NCBI GenBank assembly: GCA_049645705.1
Contig: JBARUK010000002.1
Span: forward strand, 1 to 64,000
DNA from: JBGNFV01 sp049645705
GTDB lineage: Bacteria; Bacteroidota; Bacteroidia; Cytophagales; Cyclobacteriaceae
Reading direction: 5' to 3'
Length of the DNA: 64,000 bases
Below are positions 8,525-17,663 of the stretch, piece by piece. Positions within the stretch are counted from its first letter, which is position 1; every line of letters starts with the position of its first letter. Under the pieces are notes generated by a model. That model made no database searches, was not told the origin of the DNA, and was given only the letters and a program-made list of their open reading frames with translations. Made by a program: the position numbers and the translations under genes.

Positions 8525-9299
8525 ATGAAAAATTTAACAAGAAATTTCTACCTCACGCTTTGTCTGGTAATAGGTGCTCAACAGGCCTATGCTCAGCAAT
8601 CGGACACAAACCCGGAAGGAGAACCGGAATTTAGTGTTGTAGAAGAAAAGGCGCTTCCTAAAGGGGGCATGCAGGGCTGGGCTGAGTACCTCAGGGATAA
8701 CCTGAGATACCCCGAAGAGGCCAGGCGATTAGGAATAGAGGGCAAAGTGTATACACAATTTGTTGTAGGGAAAGACGGCTCAATTTCCAATATCGAAGTA
8801 TTTAAAGGCATTGGAGCTGGTTGCCACAAGGAAGCTATTCGGGTAGTGAAGAACGCCCCCACCCCCTGGACGCCCGGGATGGATGAGGGAAAACCTGAAA
8901 GAGTTCGCATGGTGATTCCCATTATTTTCAAACTTACAGTCAGCCATAGTTACAGGTCTCAGCTTTTACAGGCTAAAAGACCCTCTAAATTGGCAAAACT
9001 TGACCAAAAACCCATGTTTCTGGGTGGTGAGTATGCATTAGAAGAGTATATGGATAGTCACGTAAAACGTCCGGCAAACAGTTCTGCAAAAAATAAACAG
9101 ATTATCGCTATCGTAGAGTTTACTGTAAATAAACAAGGCCACATGGATAAAATAAAAACAGTAAATGTGGGTCCCGGAAGAATTCGCGCGAGCTGCTGAA
9201 GATATAGTCAGAAACTTTCCCGCCTGGCATCCTGGTATGCGTAAGGGCAAACCCGTCTCGACAGACCTTGTATTAAGGATCATATTCAATCCGGAATAA
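8525..9299 (+). pseudogene. Frameshifted secreted protein with two TonB C-terminal domains
   Basis: Starts with a signal peptide (MKNLTRNFYLTLCLVIGAQQ, cleaved near AYAQ), then one intact TonB C-terminal domain (about residues 45-140) and the start of a second. Reading stops at 9199, but after one extra base in a CCC run at 9173-9175 the frame at mod-3 position 0 continues with EFARAAEDIVRNFPAW to a stop at 9297-9299. That continuation matches the end of domain 2 of the upstream paralogue. The gene is therefore full length but for a single-base insertion, by mutation, phase variation or sequencing error. As read, the product has 224 residues and a broken second domain. It is in operon with the three-domain gene. 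Confidence 0.8.
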
Positions 9300-9518
9300 C
9301 CTTTCGATTGAAATGGATAAGCACCTCAAAAGAATAAAAAAGCAGAGTCACAACCTCTTTTATAGATTGATGTTAATACCACGATTAAAATGCATTTGTG
9401 GGAACTAAGAATGCTAAAAAACAGCTCACCTCTGCTTAGTAATCCTTGCCTTGTGAATATCCCCATACAAGACGGACGAATGGCTATTCGCAGTAGATAT
9501 TTGTATATTTAGGCTTTC

Positions 9519-10082
9519 ATGGACCTAAAAAAACTTTTCTCAAAAATACCCACCCTGCAAACTCAGCGCCTTACGCTTAGGGAAATAAGTACGCACGATG
9601 CAGAGGGCGTGCTCAGGGTGTTTAGCGATAAGGAAGTAACCCAGTACAACTTCCGAAACTACCTGGCCAATGTGCGTGAAGCACGCACCCGGATACAATT
9701 TTGGAAATCGAACTACTCACATCACCAGAGAATATACTGGGGCATTTTTCTAAACGATACGTTCATAGGAAATATAGGCGTAGTACACTTTGACCTGCGC
9801 GGAGACCGGCTGGAGATAGGCTATAACCTGGGCCGGGGCTACTGGGGCAAGGGGTATATGAAGGAGGCACTGGTAACGGTACTGGACCATCTGTTTACCG
9901 AAATAAGCGTCAACCGGGTAGATGCGCTGGTACTGCCGGGAAATGACAGCAGTATCAAATTGCTATACAGTCTGAACTTCATGAAAGATGGTGTATTAAG
10001 AGGGGCAGCCAAAACCAGGAATGACGGATACGAGGATGTGGATTTGTATGGTTTACTCAAAAAAGACTTCGCTATACCCTAG
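9519..10082 (+). CDS. GNAT acetyltransferase (RimJ/RimL-like)
   Basis: A 187-residue protein of the Acetyltransf_3 group. The acetyl-CoA-binding motif is seen at GYNLGRGYWGKGYMKEAL (near residues 103-120), preceded by the strand IGNIGVVHFD. The family acetylates protein N-termini, amino groups of antibiotics or small molecules; the substrate cannot be read from sequence. The N-terminal LQTQRLTLREIS is typical. The gene stands alone: 219 bases upstream hold no gene and only a loose promoter-like ATATTTG, and an AT-rich hairpin follows. Confidence 0.85.
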   Translation: MDLKKLFSKIPTLQTQRLTLREISTHDAEGVLRVFSDKEVTQYNFRNYLANVREARTRIQFWKSNYSHHQRIYWGIFLNDTFIGNIGVVHFDLRGDRLEIGYNLGRGYWGKGYMKEALVTVLDHLFTEISVNRVDALVLPGNDSSIKLLYSLNFMKDGVLRGAAKTRNDGYEDVDLYGLLKKDFAIP

Positions 10083-10121
10083 ACCTTTTCCCGTGTAATA
10101 TTACAGCTATTTTTGAGACCG

Positions 10122-10159
10122 TTAATTATTAGCTAAAGAGTATTTTTAGCAATAATTAA
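10122..10159. repeat. AT-rich 15-bp hairpin
   Basis: The arms 10122-10137 and 10145-10159 pair over 15 bp with a single bulged A at 10131 and a 7-base loop. There is no T run after it, so it is not a classical terminator. It lies between the GNAT stop and the next start, 14 bases before that ATG. Confidence 0.55.
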
Positions 10160-10160
10160 T

Positions 10161-10173
10161 TGATTGTCAATCA
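10161..10173. promoter_or_regulatory. Palindrome overlapping a start codon
   Basis: TGATTGTCAATCA is a perfect 6-bp palindrome around one central T. Its last base is the A of the start codon at 10173. Together with the hairpin just upstream it could be a protein-binding or translation-control site. Function is unknown. Confidence 0.35.
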
Positions 10174-10952
10174 TGTTTACGCTGCTTAACGTCATGGACC
10201 TGCCCATAGTCGATATCCTCGGATTAGGTACAACCGGACTGGGGTTTTTACTGGCTACTCTATCCTTTCGCCTGCTGAGAAGAGAGCAGGGCCGCGAAAC
10301 GATCAGAAAACAGATGGTCGTTGCCGTGTATGCTTTCATGGTGTTTAGTATAGTACTCTGCGTTATCGGTATCGTAAGCCAGCCGCTTGTATCAGGAGCC
10401 AATGGAGGCGATACTGTTGACAATAGCAATATAGACAATCACTGCCGTGAAATACTAACGGAGGTCAAAGATGAACTGGCCGTGTGCCGGTTGGACAAAA
10501 AATCAACTATTCCTCCTAATACGCTTACGCTTATCTCGTCAGATTACTTCCCGGCCGGTATGCAGAAGGACAGCGCCCTGCTGCAGATACGCCAGCTACT
10601 GAAAACCCAGGAGCAGGTAATGAACAACCGCAGGCACTTCTCCTACACCCTGTTTGAGGTAGAAAAGCACATGCACGGCAAAAGCATTAATCTCCGGATA
10701 GACAATATAGTCGATAAAGAAGCCATCAGATCCATACAGCGCGCGCTGAAAACCATGGAGCAGTATGACGGACCGGTAGACGGCAATCGTGAAGCTACCT
10801 ACCATGCGGTGATCCGGTTTCAGCAATGGCTGAACAAAGTAGACGGTAAGAAGAAAAAGCCGTTTATAAAACTATCTAACTTCGGCATATTCGGTTACCG
10901 CACGCTGGAAGCCCTGCGCACTCAACATCGCCTTCGCAGCTCGGAAGGGTAA
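10173..10952 (+). CDS. Membrane protein with peptidoglycan-binding-like C-terminus
   Basis: About 259 residues. Two hydrophobic segments lie near the N-terminus (about residues 10-32 and 48-68), joined by a short charged loop. A periplasmic or cytoplasmic helical part follows, and the C-terminal region resembles a PG_binding_1 fold: SIQRALKTMEQYDGPVDG, then AVIRFQQWLN and FGIFGYRTLEAL, the usual helix pattern with DG, FQ and a closing G-T-L. ATG at 10173 is chosen over an upstream TTG. No enzyme domain is seen. A role in anchoring to the cell wall is plausible but inferred. Confidence 0.6.
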   Translation: MFTLLNVMDLPIVDILGLGTTGLGFLLATLSFRLLRREQGRETIRKQMVVAVYAFMVFSIVLCVIGIVSQPLVSGANGGDTVDNSNIDNHCREILTEVKDELAVCRLDKKSTIPPNTLTLISSDYFPAGMQKDSALLQIRQLLKTQEQVMNNRRHFSYTLFEVEKHMHGKSINLRIDNIVDKEAIRSIQRALKTMEQYDGPVDGNREATYHAVIRFQQWLNKVDGKKKKPFIKLSNFGIFGYRTLEALRTQHRLRSSEG

Positions 10953-11005
10953 ACACCGGCCGTTGTTCGCAACTACGGCTTGGATTACCTATTTTTACCG
11001 CCTGC

Positions 11006-13510
11006 ATGACCACAGACACTCCCAACGATGATCAACTACTGTATGCGGACCTGATACTACCGGTACCTATTCCGCGGCGGTTTACCTATATCGTGCCCAC
11101 GGAAATGCAGGACGACATCGCCGAAGGCGTACGGGTAGTGGTGTCGTTTGGCAGGCAGCCTATCGTAACCGGGGTGGTGGAGAAGCTGCACCATAATAAG
11201 CCTGAAGCCTACGACCCGAAGCCGATAGATGAACTGCTGGACACGCAGCCTATCATGCAGAGGCGGCAGTTCGACCTCTACGACTGGATGGCCTCGTATT
11301 ACCTCTGCACCATAGGTGAGGTAATGGCGGCGGCCCTGCCCTCCGGGCTTAAGCTCAGCAGTGAATCTTATATACAGCTACACCCCTATGCCGACCCGGA
11401 TGCGGCTATGCCCGACCTGTCGGATAAGGAAGTGCAGCTACTGGATGCACTCATGAGCCGCCCGGTGATCAGCTACCCGGAAGCCGCTGAGATACTACAG
11501 ATAAAAAGCTATACAAGGATACTGAAAAAACTCCTGGAAAAGGGGCTCATCCTCACCTACCAGGAGAAAAGAGAACGGTTCTCCCCGAAGACGGAAACGA
11601 GGGTACGCCTGAACTCTCTGTACGCAGAAGATACCGGCCTGCTGGAAGAGCTGCTCCCGGAGCTGGAGCGCGCACCCCGGCAGACGGACGCCGTTATGAA
11701 GTACCTGGCCCTGGTACCTGTACTGCAAAGGCCGGAAGCTAACCGTGATGGTGTGGCTAAGAAGGCGCTAACGGAAGCTGACATATCAGCCTCGGCCATC
11801 CGCTCCCTGATCGGTAAGGAGGTATTCGAAGAGTTTAAGGTTACCATAAGCCGGTTTGGCGATTTGCCGGAAGCCGAACAGGCGATTCCGGTACTTTCTG
11901 AAAAGCAGGAAAGTGTAAGAGACGACATTCTTAACTACTTCCTGGAAAAGGAGGCTGTGCTGCTGCATGGCGTAACGGGAAGTGGCAAGACGGAGATCTA
12001 TATGGACCTGATAGCAAAGGTACTGGACCAGGGCCAACAGGTGCTGTACCTGCTGCCGGAAATAGCACTGACGACACAGATCATGCGGAGGCTGCAGGCC
12101 GTATTTGGCGACCGGCTGGGCATATACCACTCCCGCTACTCGGCCAATGAACGGGTAGAAACCTGGAGGGGCATTCTGGAAGGCCGCTTCGATTTTATTT
12201 TAGGCGTTCGTTCGGCTGTCTTTCTTCCCTTTGACAACCTGGGGCTGATCATTGTAGATGAAGAGCATGAGCCCAGCTACAAGCAGTTTGACCCGGCCCC
12301 CCGCTACCATGCACGTGATACGGCGCTGGTGCTGGCCCGGCAGCACCACGCCAGGATACTACTGGGCTCGGCCACCCCTTCCCTGGAAACTTACGCACTG
12401 GCCCGGCGGGACCGCATAGGCTATGTAGAGCTTAGTGAGCGCTTTGGCGCGGCTGAGCTACCAGAGATACACCTGATCAATACTCGTCTGGCCCGCAAGC
12501 AGAAAAAGATGCACGGGGAGTTTTCTCCGCAACTGGTGGAGGCACTTACGCAAACATATGAGCGCAGGGAGCAGGCGATCATCTTCCAGAACAGGCGCGG
12601 CTACAGCTACTTCATTTCATGCGAAGACTGCGGCTGGATACCTACCTGCCGCCAGTGCGCCGTAAGCCTCACCTACCACCAGTACCGCAATGAAATGAAA
12701 TGTCACTACTGCGGGTATAAGGAAAAGCAACCCGGCGTGTGCCCTGCCTGTGGCTCGGCAAAGCTGAAGACGGTGGGGCTGGGTACGGAAAAGCTGGAAG
12801 AGGAGATCAAGCTACTGCTGCCTGAAGCCAGGGTGCAGCGGATGGACCTGGATACTACCCGTACGAAATACAGCTTCCAGCAGATACTGGAAGACTTCGG
12901 GCAGGGATATATCGACATACTGGTGGGTACACAGATGGTAAGCAAGGGGCTGGACTTCAACAGGGTGAGCCTGGTGGCAGTATTCGATGCGGACAGGATG
13001 CTGCACTTCCCGGACTTTCGCAGCCAGGAGCGTACGTATCACCTCATAAGCCAGGTAAGCGGACGCGCAGGACGTAAGGACATAGCGGGCCGTGTGATGG
13101 TGCAGACTGGCAACCCTATGCAGCCGTTGCTACAACTAGTGGCCGAGCATAACTTTGAAAAAATGGCGGCCCTGGAGCTTGAAGAAAGGGAAAAGTATGC
13201 CTATCCGCCCTATGTGCGGCTGGTACGCATAACGCTGAAGCATACAGACCGCGAAAAGGTGGAGAAAGCAGCGAGGGACCTGGCCAGCCTGTTCAGAGCG
13301 GTCATTAACCCTACCCGCGTGCTGGGCCCGGTAGAGCCCGGCATTGCCCGGCTCAGAAACCAGTGGCTGATGGAGATCATGGTGAAACTATCCCGCAACC
13401 CGGGTAAGGGAGCAGCAGCGAAGGAAAAACTAAAGCAGGAAGCTACCTCGCTACAGCAGCAAAAAGTCTATCGATCGGTACAAATCGTATTTGATGTAGA
13501 CCCCGTTTAA
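11006..13510 (+). CDS. priA: Primosomal protein N' (PriA helicase)
   Basis: A 3'-5' helicase that restarts stalled replication forks by loading the replisome. The 834 residues contain the N-terminal 3'BD domain (PVPIPRRFTYIVP), Walker A GVTGSGKTEIY (near 324), the DEEH box, the SATPSLE motif, and a zinc-binding insert with paired cysteines CEDC, CRQC, CHYC and CPAC (about 530-580). Helicase motifs VGTQMVSKGLDF and SQVSGRAGR follow. The gene starts at ATG 53 bases after the previous gene and is ended by a strong terminator. Confidence 0.97.
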   Translation: MTTDTPNDDQLLYADLILPVPIPRRFTYIVPTEMQDDIAEGVRVVVSFGRQPIVTGVVEKLHHNKPEAYDPKPIDELLDTQPIMQRRQFDLYDWMASYYLCTIGEVMAAALPSGLKLSSESYIQLHPYADPDAAMPDLSDKEVQLLDALMSRPVISYPEAAEILQIKSYTRILKKLLEKGLILTYQEKRERFSPKTETRVRLNSLYAEDTGLLEELLPELERAPRQTDAVMKYLALVPVLQRPEANRDGVAKKALTEADISASAIRSLIGKEVFEEFKVTISRFGDLPEAEQAIPVLSEKQESVRDDILNYFLEKEAVLLHGVTGSGKTEIYMDLIAKVLDQGQQVLYLLPEIALTTQIMRRLQAVFGDRLGIYHSRYSANERVETWRGILEGRFDFILGVRSAVFLPFDNLGLIIVDEEHEPSYKQFDPAPRYHARDTALVLARQHHARILLGSATPSLETYALARRDRIGYVELSERFGAAELPEIHLINTRLARKQKKMHGEFSPQLVEALTQTYERREQAIIFQNRRGYSYFISCEDCGWIPTCRQCAVSLTYHQYRNEMKCHYCGYKEKQPGVCPACGSAKLKTVGLGTEKLEEEIKLLLPEARVQRMDLDTTRTKYSFQQILEDFGQGYIDILVGTQMVSKGLDFNRVSLVAVFDADRMLHFPDFRSQERTYHLISQVSGRAGRKDIAGRVMVQTGNPMQPLLQLVAEHNFEKMAALELEEREKYAYPPYVRLVRITLKHTDREKVEKAARDLASLFRAVINPTRVLGPVEPGIARLRNQWLMEIMVKLSRNPGKGAAAKEKLKQEATSLQQQKVYRSVQIVFDVDPV

Positions 13511-13621
13511 TTTTTTTTCAGAAAAGAGGGTTACAATTCGCCTACCTGATCAATAAAGTACGGTGTCATCTTGAAACCGTGAGATTACTAGGACAACCTA
13601 ACCTATTCCCACGGAAATCAG

Positions 13622-13654
13622 GGGGGAGTCTGGGTGACTCCCCCTATTTTTTTT
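13622..13654 (+). terminator. Terminator after priA
   Basis: A perfect 9-bp GC-rich stem (13622-13630 with 13636-13644) with a 5-base loop is followed by TATTTTTTTT. It lies between the convergent priA and yccF genes. Confidence 0.85.
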
Positions 13655-14027
13655 AGCCATTTTCCCGCAGGTCGTACCCGAATGGCGCAAAGCTAAGCCG
13701 CATCAACTTAAAATGCTGAATACCAAAAGGGATGCCGATGATGGTGAGGCAAAGGCCAATGCCCAGCACAAGGTGGGTCAGCGCTATCCAAAACCCGGCA
13801 AAGATTATCCATAAAATGTTAAAGAAGGCGTTGACCACAAAGAAGCCGCCGGAGCGCTCAACTTTTTTTCCAAAGGGCATTAGCTGAGCTACGCCTATCT
13901 TCCAGGTTTGAATACCAAAGGGTATGCCTACGATGGTGAGGCACAGCACGAGCCCGCCCCAGGCATATTCGAGAAAGACAGCAATACCTCCCAGCAGCAG
14001 CCAAGCGAGATTTAGGATCGTTTTCAT
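13653..14027 (-). CDS. yccF: YccF-family inner-membrane protein
   Basis: A 124-residue protein made of two similar halves, each with a membrane helix pair and the conserved CLTIVGIPFGIQ / CLTIIGIPFGIQ motif (about residues 29-40 and 93-104). This internal repeat is the hallmark of the YccF family. The biochemical role is not known. The stop overlaps the T tract of the priA terminator from the other strand. The FtsX-like permease gene ends 31 bases upstream, so all three minus-strand genes here may be one transcript. Confidence 0.85.
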   Translation of the reverse strand: MKTILNLAWLLLGGIAVFLEYAWGGLVLCLTIVGIPFGIQTWKIGVAQLMPFGKKVERSGGFFVVNAFFNILWIIFAGFWIALTHLVLGIGLCLTIIGIPFGIQHFKLMRLSFAPFGYDLRENG

Positions 14028-14058
14028 AGTTTATTTTTGTTCAGCGCAGTGCGCAGGT

Positions 14059-16590
14059 TCATATTTCTTTACGTAAAACAGCCAAAGGCGGTCGGCTTAC
14101 TACCTCCCGGCTATTAAACAGCCCGATAAAGATGGCCAGCCCGGTAATGGCTACAAATATAACCAATAGTGACAACCACGGCAGGGTGAACGTGATCTTG
14201 AATACAAAATATGCCAGCAGGCCGCTGGCAAGGGTAGCCAAGAGTATACCGGTAAATACGGCCAGACTACCGAGAAAGAGATACTCGAAAAGCTGAATAA
14301 GCCATATCTGCTTTCGGCTGGCCCCCAGTGTTCTGAGCAGGACACTTTCCCGGATACGCTGAAACCGGCTTATGAGTACGCTGGATATCAATACGACAAG
14401 GCCGGTGAGTATACTGAATAATGCCATGAAGCGTATGACGAAGGCCATCTTATCCACGATCTTGCCGATCTGATCAAACACCCGGCCGAGGTTTATAACG
14501 GTGACGTTTGAGAATTTGCTCACTACTAGCTGCTGTATGTCAGCAGCTACCGAATCTGCCGGTACATGGGTAAACATGAGGCTGAAGTGAGGGGCTTTTT
14601 CCAGCACGCCCGAGGGAAACAGCACCATGAAGTTGGCATCTACCTCGTTCCAGTCTATCTGCCGCAGGCTACCGACATACGTCTCCACCGGCAGCCCCTG
14701 GATATTCCAGGTAATTTTATCATTCAGGCCTACTCCCAGCCTTTCGGCAAACTCACTATCCAGGGATATGTATACGGAATCACCGGGTGTATCCACCCTG
14801 CCTTCCCAGGTTCCTTCCACTACCTGCTCAGAGGAGTTAAGCTCTTCTCTAAAGGTAATCCGATACTCCCAGCTCAGACTGCGGTCATTGTATTCATCGG
14901 TCGTGTCAGACAGCAGATCCTGTCGTGTACGTCCGTTTATCCCAGCTATACGGGTGGTTACTACAGGCACCTCCGAGAGCAGCGGCAAACCTGCGCTGTC
15001 CAGCGTTTCGGCTACCTGGTCACGTTGTCCCTGCTGTATGTCGTAGAGGATCAGGTTGGCCTTATCGGCACCTCCGGCAAAGCGCAGCTCATCCAGCAGC
15101 ATATGCTGCACAAATACCATACTGGCCAGCATGCCTGTACCCAGTCCGATAGCTATCAGCAGTACGATGGTCTGGTTATTCGGACGATACAGGTTGGCCA
15201 CACCCTGACGGTATACGTACGGCCAGGAAGATGGCAGAAAACGCCTGACGGCCCACATCAGCAGCTTGCCAGCCCCCAGCAGCACCAGGTAGGCGAAGCA
15301 AATGAATAGTGTAAACAGCCCGGCCTCGGTCCACTCGCCTGTCTGCACGTACGCAAATATCAGTACGAACAGGATAACGGCCAGACCTACGACCCAGCGC
15401 AGCCAGTCGCGCCCGGCAGGGGCCGGCTCGTAAGCGGCCCGCAATGTCACCAGCGGCGATATGTTTCTGATAGCCAACAGAGGGAGTAAGGCAAACAGCA
15501 GAGAGATAACAAACCCGGTGAGAATACCCTGCAGTATAGCAAGTGTGCTAATGCCGGTAGATACCTCTACGGTAAGCATGCCCTGAAATATGCCGGGTAT
15601 GGCATACTGCAGAATACTGCCCAGTATGGCTCCCAGGATGCTCCCAATAAGCCCCATAGTGCCTATCTGGATCAGGTATATAAAGAATGCGTCGGAGCCT
15701 TTTGCCCCCAGGCAGCGCAGAACGGCTACATTGGGTATCTTGCTTCTTACGTATACATGGACTGTGCTGGCTACTCCTATACATCCGAGCAGCAGGGCTA
15801 TGAAAGCCACCAGGTTCAGAAATCCGGTAAGCTGGTCGAAGTTTCTTCTCAGCCGCTCTTTTCTCTCCTCCACCGTAGTGGTCCGGATATCATCCAGCCG
15901 CATCCGTTTATCGTATTTTTCTACCAGGCGGTCAGCAAGGGTCTCATCTTGGTAGCGAAGGTAGTATTTGTACTGGGCGCGGCTGCCTGCAGCGAGCAGG
16001 CCGGTGCTGTCTACATACTGCCCGGGAATGATAAGTGGCGGGGTAAAGCTACGTGAAAAGGAGGAAGACCCCGGAATGTCAAGTAAGGCACCGGCTATCT
16101 CGAACCAGTACTCTCCTACCCTGAGCGAGTCGCCCGGGGCCAGGCCCAGCTCATCCATTACGACTTCGTCTACTATAGCTTGCCCTCTTTTCGTATAAGA
16201 TGCCGCGGCATCGACTGGGCGGGTCTCAAAGTCTCCATAGAAGGGAAAAGCACCCGTGATGCCCCTGACTTCCATAAGCCTGCTGCCTGAACCGGGAAAG
16301 AGCACCATATTGTTAAATTCAACCTCTGTGGCCATTTCATCACCCCTCAGGGTATCCAGCCACATCCTGAGGGTATCACCAGGCTCCTGGTTGGTCCTGA
16401 CTACGAGGTCTGCTCCCAGCAGACCTTTGGTTTCCAGCTCTATATCATCTTTCAGGTTGTCCCCAAAAGACCCTATGGCTACCAGTGCCGCTATGCCCAG
16501 CACTATGGACGATAAAAAAAGCATAAGCCTTGACCGCGACCTGCGACTGTCGCGGTAGGCCATTTTTATAAGCCACTGTAGTCTGTTCAT
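14059..16590 (-). CDS. ybbP: FtsX-like ABC transporter permease (YbbP type)
   Basis: An 843-residue permease with the duplicated FtsX/MacB architecture: an N-terminal membrane helix (about 24-42), a large extracytoplasmic domain, a first bundle of three helices (about 255-375), two central helices (about 400-440), then a second large domain and a last bundle (about 720-830). The pattern matches YbbP of the YbbA-YbbP exporter. It lies 1 base downstream of the ATPase gene, clearly one operon. The substrate is unknown; the family is linked with lipid or envelope export, and the esterase TesA gene is nearby as in enterobacteria. Confidence 0.88.
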   Translation of the reverse strand: MNRLQWLIKMAYRDSRRSRSRLMLFLSSIVLGIAALVAIGSFGDNLKDDIELETKGLLGADLVVRTNQEPGDTLRMWLDTLRGDEMATEVEFNNMVLFPGSGSRLMEVRGITGAFPFYGDFETRPVDAAASYTKRGQAIVDEVVMDELGLAPGDSLRVGEYWFEIAGALLDIPGSSSFSRSFTPPLIIPGQYVDSTGLLAAGSRAQYKYYLRYQDETLADRLVEKYDKRMRLDDIRTTTVEERKERLRRNFDQLTGFLNLVAFIALLLGCIGVASTVHVYVRSKIPNVAVLRCLGAKGSDAFFIYLIQIGTMGLIGSILGAILGSILQYAIPGIFQGMLTVEVSTGISTLAILQGILTGFVISLLFALLPLLAIRNISPLVTLRAAYEPAPAGRDWLRWVVGLAVILFVLIFAYVQTGEWTEAGLFTLFICFAYLVLLGAGKLLMWAVRRFLPSSWPYVYRQGVANLYRPNNQTIVLLIAIGLGTGMLASMVFVQHMLLDELRFAGGADKANLILYDIQQGQRDQVAETLDSAGLPLLSEVPVVTTRIAGINGRTRQDLLSDTTDEYNDRSLSWEYRITFREELNSSEQVVEGTWEGRVDTPGDSVYISLDSEFAERLGVGLNDKITWNIQGLPVETYVGSLRQIDWNEVDANFMVLFPSGVLEKAPHFSLMFTHVPADSVAADIQQLVVSKFSNVTVINLGRVFDQIGKIVDKMAFVIRFMALFSILTGLVVLISSVLISRFQRIRESVLLRTLGASRKQIWLIQLFEYLFLGSLAVFTGILLATLASGLLAYFVFKITFTLPWLSLLVIFVAITGLAIFIGLFNSREVVSRPPLAVLRKEI

Positions 16591-16591
16591 G

Positions 16592-17293
16592 CTATGCCCT
16601 GGCGGTTAATGATGTCTGGTATTCACCCTGAAGGCTCTCAATAAGCTTTCCCCCTTTCAGCCTTACGATATGGTGGGTGCGGCGGGCCAGTTCCAGGTCG
16701 TGGGTTACGAGTACCAGGGTGGTACCGGACTCACGGTTCAGGTCAAAGAGCATGGTTTCTACCAGTTCGCTGGTTTCTTCATCCAGGTTGCCGGTGGGCT
16801 CATCGGCAAATAGAATGGCGGGCCGGTTGGCAAAAGCCCGGGCCAGGGCCACACGCTGTTGCTCACCCCCGGATAGCTGGGCAGGGTAGTGACTGGTCCG
16901 TTCGCCCAGGCCAACCTTGTCCAGAAGCTCGCGGGCGTTATCGGCTGCTTTTTTCTGCCCTGATAGTTCCAGCGGCACCATTACATTTTCCAGGGCGGTA
17001 AGGGTAGGCAGCAACTGGAAGTTCTGAAAAATGAAGCCTACATGTCTGTTGCGAACAGCAGCCCGCTCGTCTTCACTGAGCGTATCCAACCTTATATCAT
17101 TCAGCACTACCGATCCGCTGCTGGGGCTGTCCAGGCCTGCACTAAGCCCCAGGAGGGTGGTTTTGCCGCTTCCGGAAGGGCCTACTATAGAAAAGGTGCT
17201 ACCCTTAGGCACTTCGAAGCTTACTTCCTGTAGAACTGTCACACTATTGCTACCGCTTGTATAGGTTTTTGTAAGTTGATCGACTTTCAGCAT
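16592..17293 (-). CDS. ybbA: ABC transporter ATPase (YbbA/LolD type)
   Basis: A 233-residue nucleotide-binding subunit. Walker A GPSGSGKTTL (near 39), Q-loop FIFQNFQLLP, signature LSGGEQQRVALARA (near 142), Walker B ILFADEPTGNLDEE and the H-loop LVTHD are all intact. The signature type is that of LolD/MacB/YbbA ATPases that pair with FtsX-like permeases, such as the one encoded immediately downstream. A perfect -7 box lies one base before the ATG. Confidence 0.93.
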   Translation of the reverse strand: MLKVDQLTKTYTSGSNSVTVLQEVSFEVPKGSTFSIVGPSGSGKTTLLGLSAGLDSPSSGSVVLNDIRLDTLSEDERAAVRNRHVGFIFQNFQLLPTLTALENVMVPLELSGQKKAADNARELLDKVGLGERTSHYPAQLSGGEQQRVALARAFANRPAILFADEPTGNLDEETSELVETMLFDLNRESGTTLVLVTHDLELARRTHHIVRLKGGKLIESLQGEYQTSLTARA

Positions 17294-17294
17294 G

Positions 17295-17302
17295 CAAACA
17301 TA
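17295..17302 (-). promoter_or_regulatory. -7 promoter box of ybbA-ybbP
   Basis: On the minus strand TATGTTTG fits the Bacteroidota TAnnTTTG element exactly and ends one base before the ybbA ATG. This would place the transcript start at or inside the start codon, so the mRNA may be leaderless, or the match is chance. Confidence 0.4.
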
Positions 17303-17407
17303 TTTTCCCTTAATAAACGGAGATATCCGGTAACTGATATTAATTTCTGTGGAACGGTCTTTTTTCTGTTTGACAGATTCTCAGTATATTTTGAGAGACT
17401 AAATATT

Positions 17408-17596
17408 ATGAAAGAAAGACTTTTGACATTAGACAATCTCAAAGTACAGAGCTTTACCACTATCCAGAAGGTGAAAGGAGGCTTCGGAGGAAACACATTT
17501 AATGTACAGGAATGTGGTGAAAGTAACCACATGGGCTGTACCTTTGACAAATGCTTTAGTCAAGGCCCAGGATGCAGTAGCTACCAGGTCTGCTAG
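17408..17596 (+). CDS. Pinensin-like lanthipeptide precursor
   Basis: A 62-residue precursor peptide. The leader (1-25) carries LDNLKVQSFTT, the pattern LxxLKVxSFxT of Bacteroidota class I (pinensin-family) precursors, and ends at KVKGG, a double-glycine site. The core (26-62) has five cysteines (36, 44, 49, 56, 62) with Thr and Ser residues available for lanthionine rings. ATG at 17408 is chosen because upstream in-frame codons lack the leader pattern. A terminator follows directly. No LanB, LanC, protease or exporter specific for it is seen in the window, so it is an orphan that must be modified by enzymes elsewhere, if at all. A sibling lies at 19728-19916. Confidence 0.75.
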   Translation: MKERLLTLDNLKVQSFTTIQKVKGGFGGNTFNVQECGESNHMGCTFDKCFSQGPGCSSYQVC

Positions 17597-17626
17597 CCTG
17601 ATTGTTTGAAATTTTTTCGACGTGAG

Positions 17627-17651
17627 GGCAGGAAGGTTTCCTGCCTTTTTT
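17627..17651 (+). terminator. Terminator after the lanthipeptide gene
   Basis: A perfect 8-bp stem (17627-17634 with 17638-17645), a 3-base loop and a run of T end the peptide transcript. The stem lies just before the tesA start, so tesA needs its own promoter or readthrough. Confidence 0.85.
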
Positions 17652-17663
17652 ATTGTTACATGT

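Noticed and set aside
9404..9440. ACTAAG ... CTTAGT pair, similar to BlaI half-sites
   Set aside because: The halves are 25 bases apart, unlike the 4-base spacing of the true operators, and no target promoter is clear.
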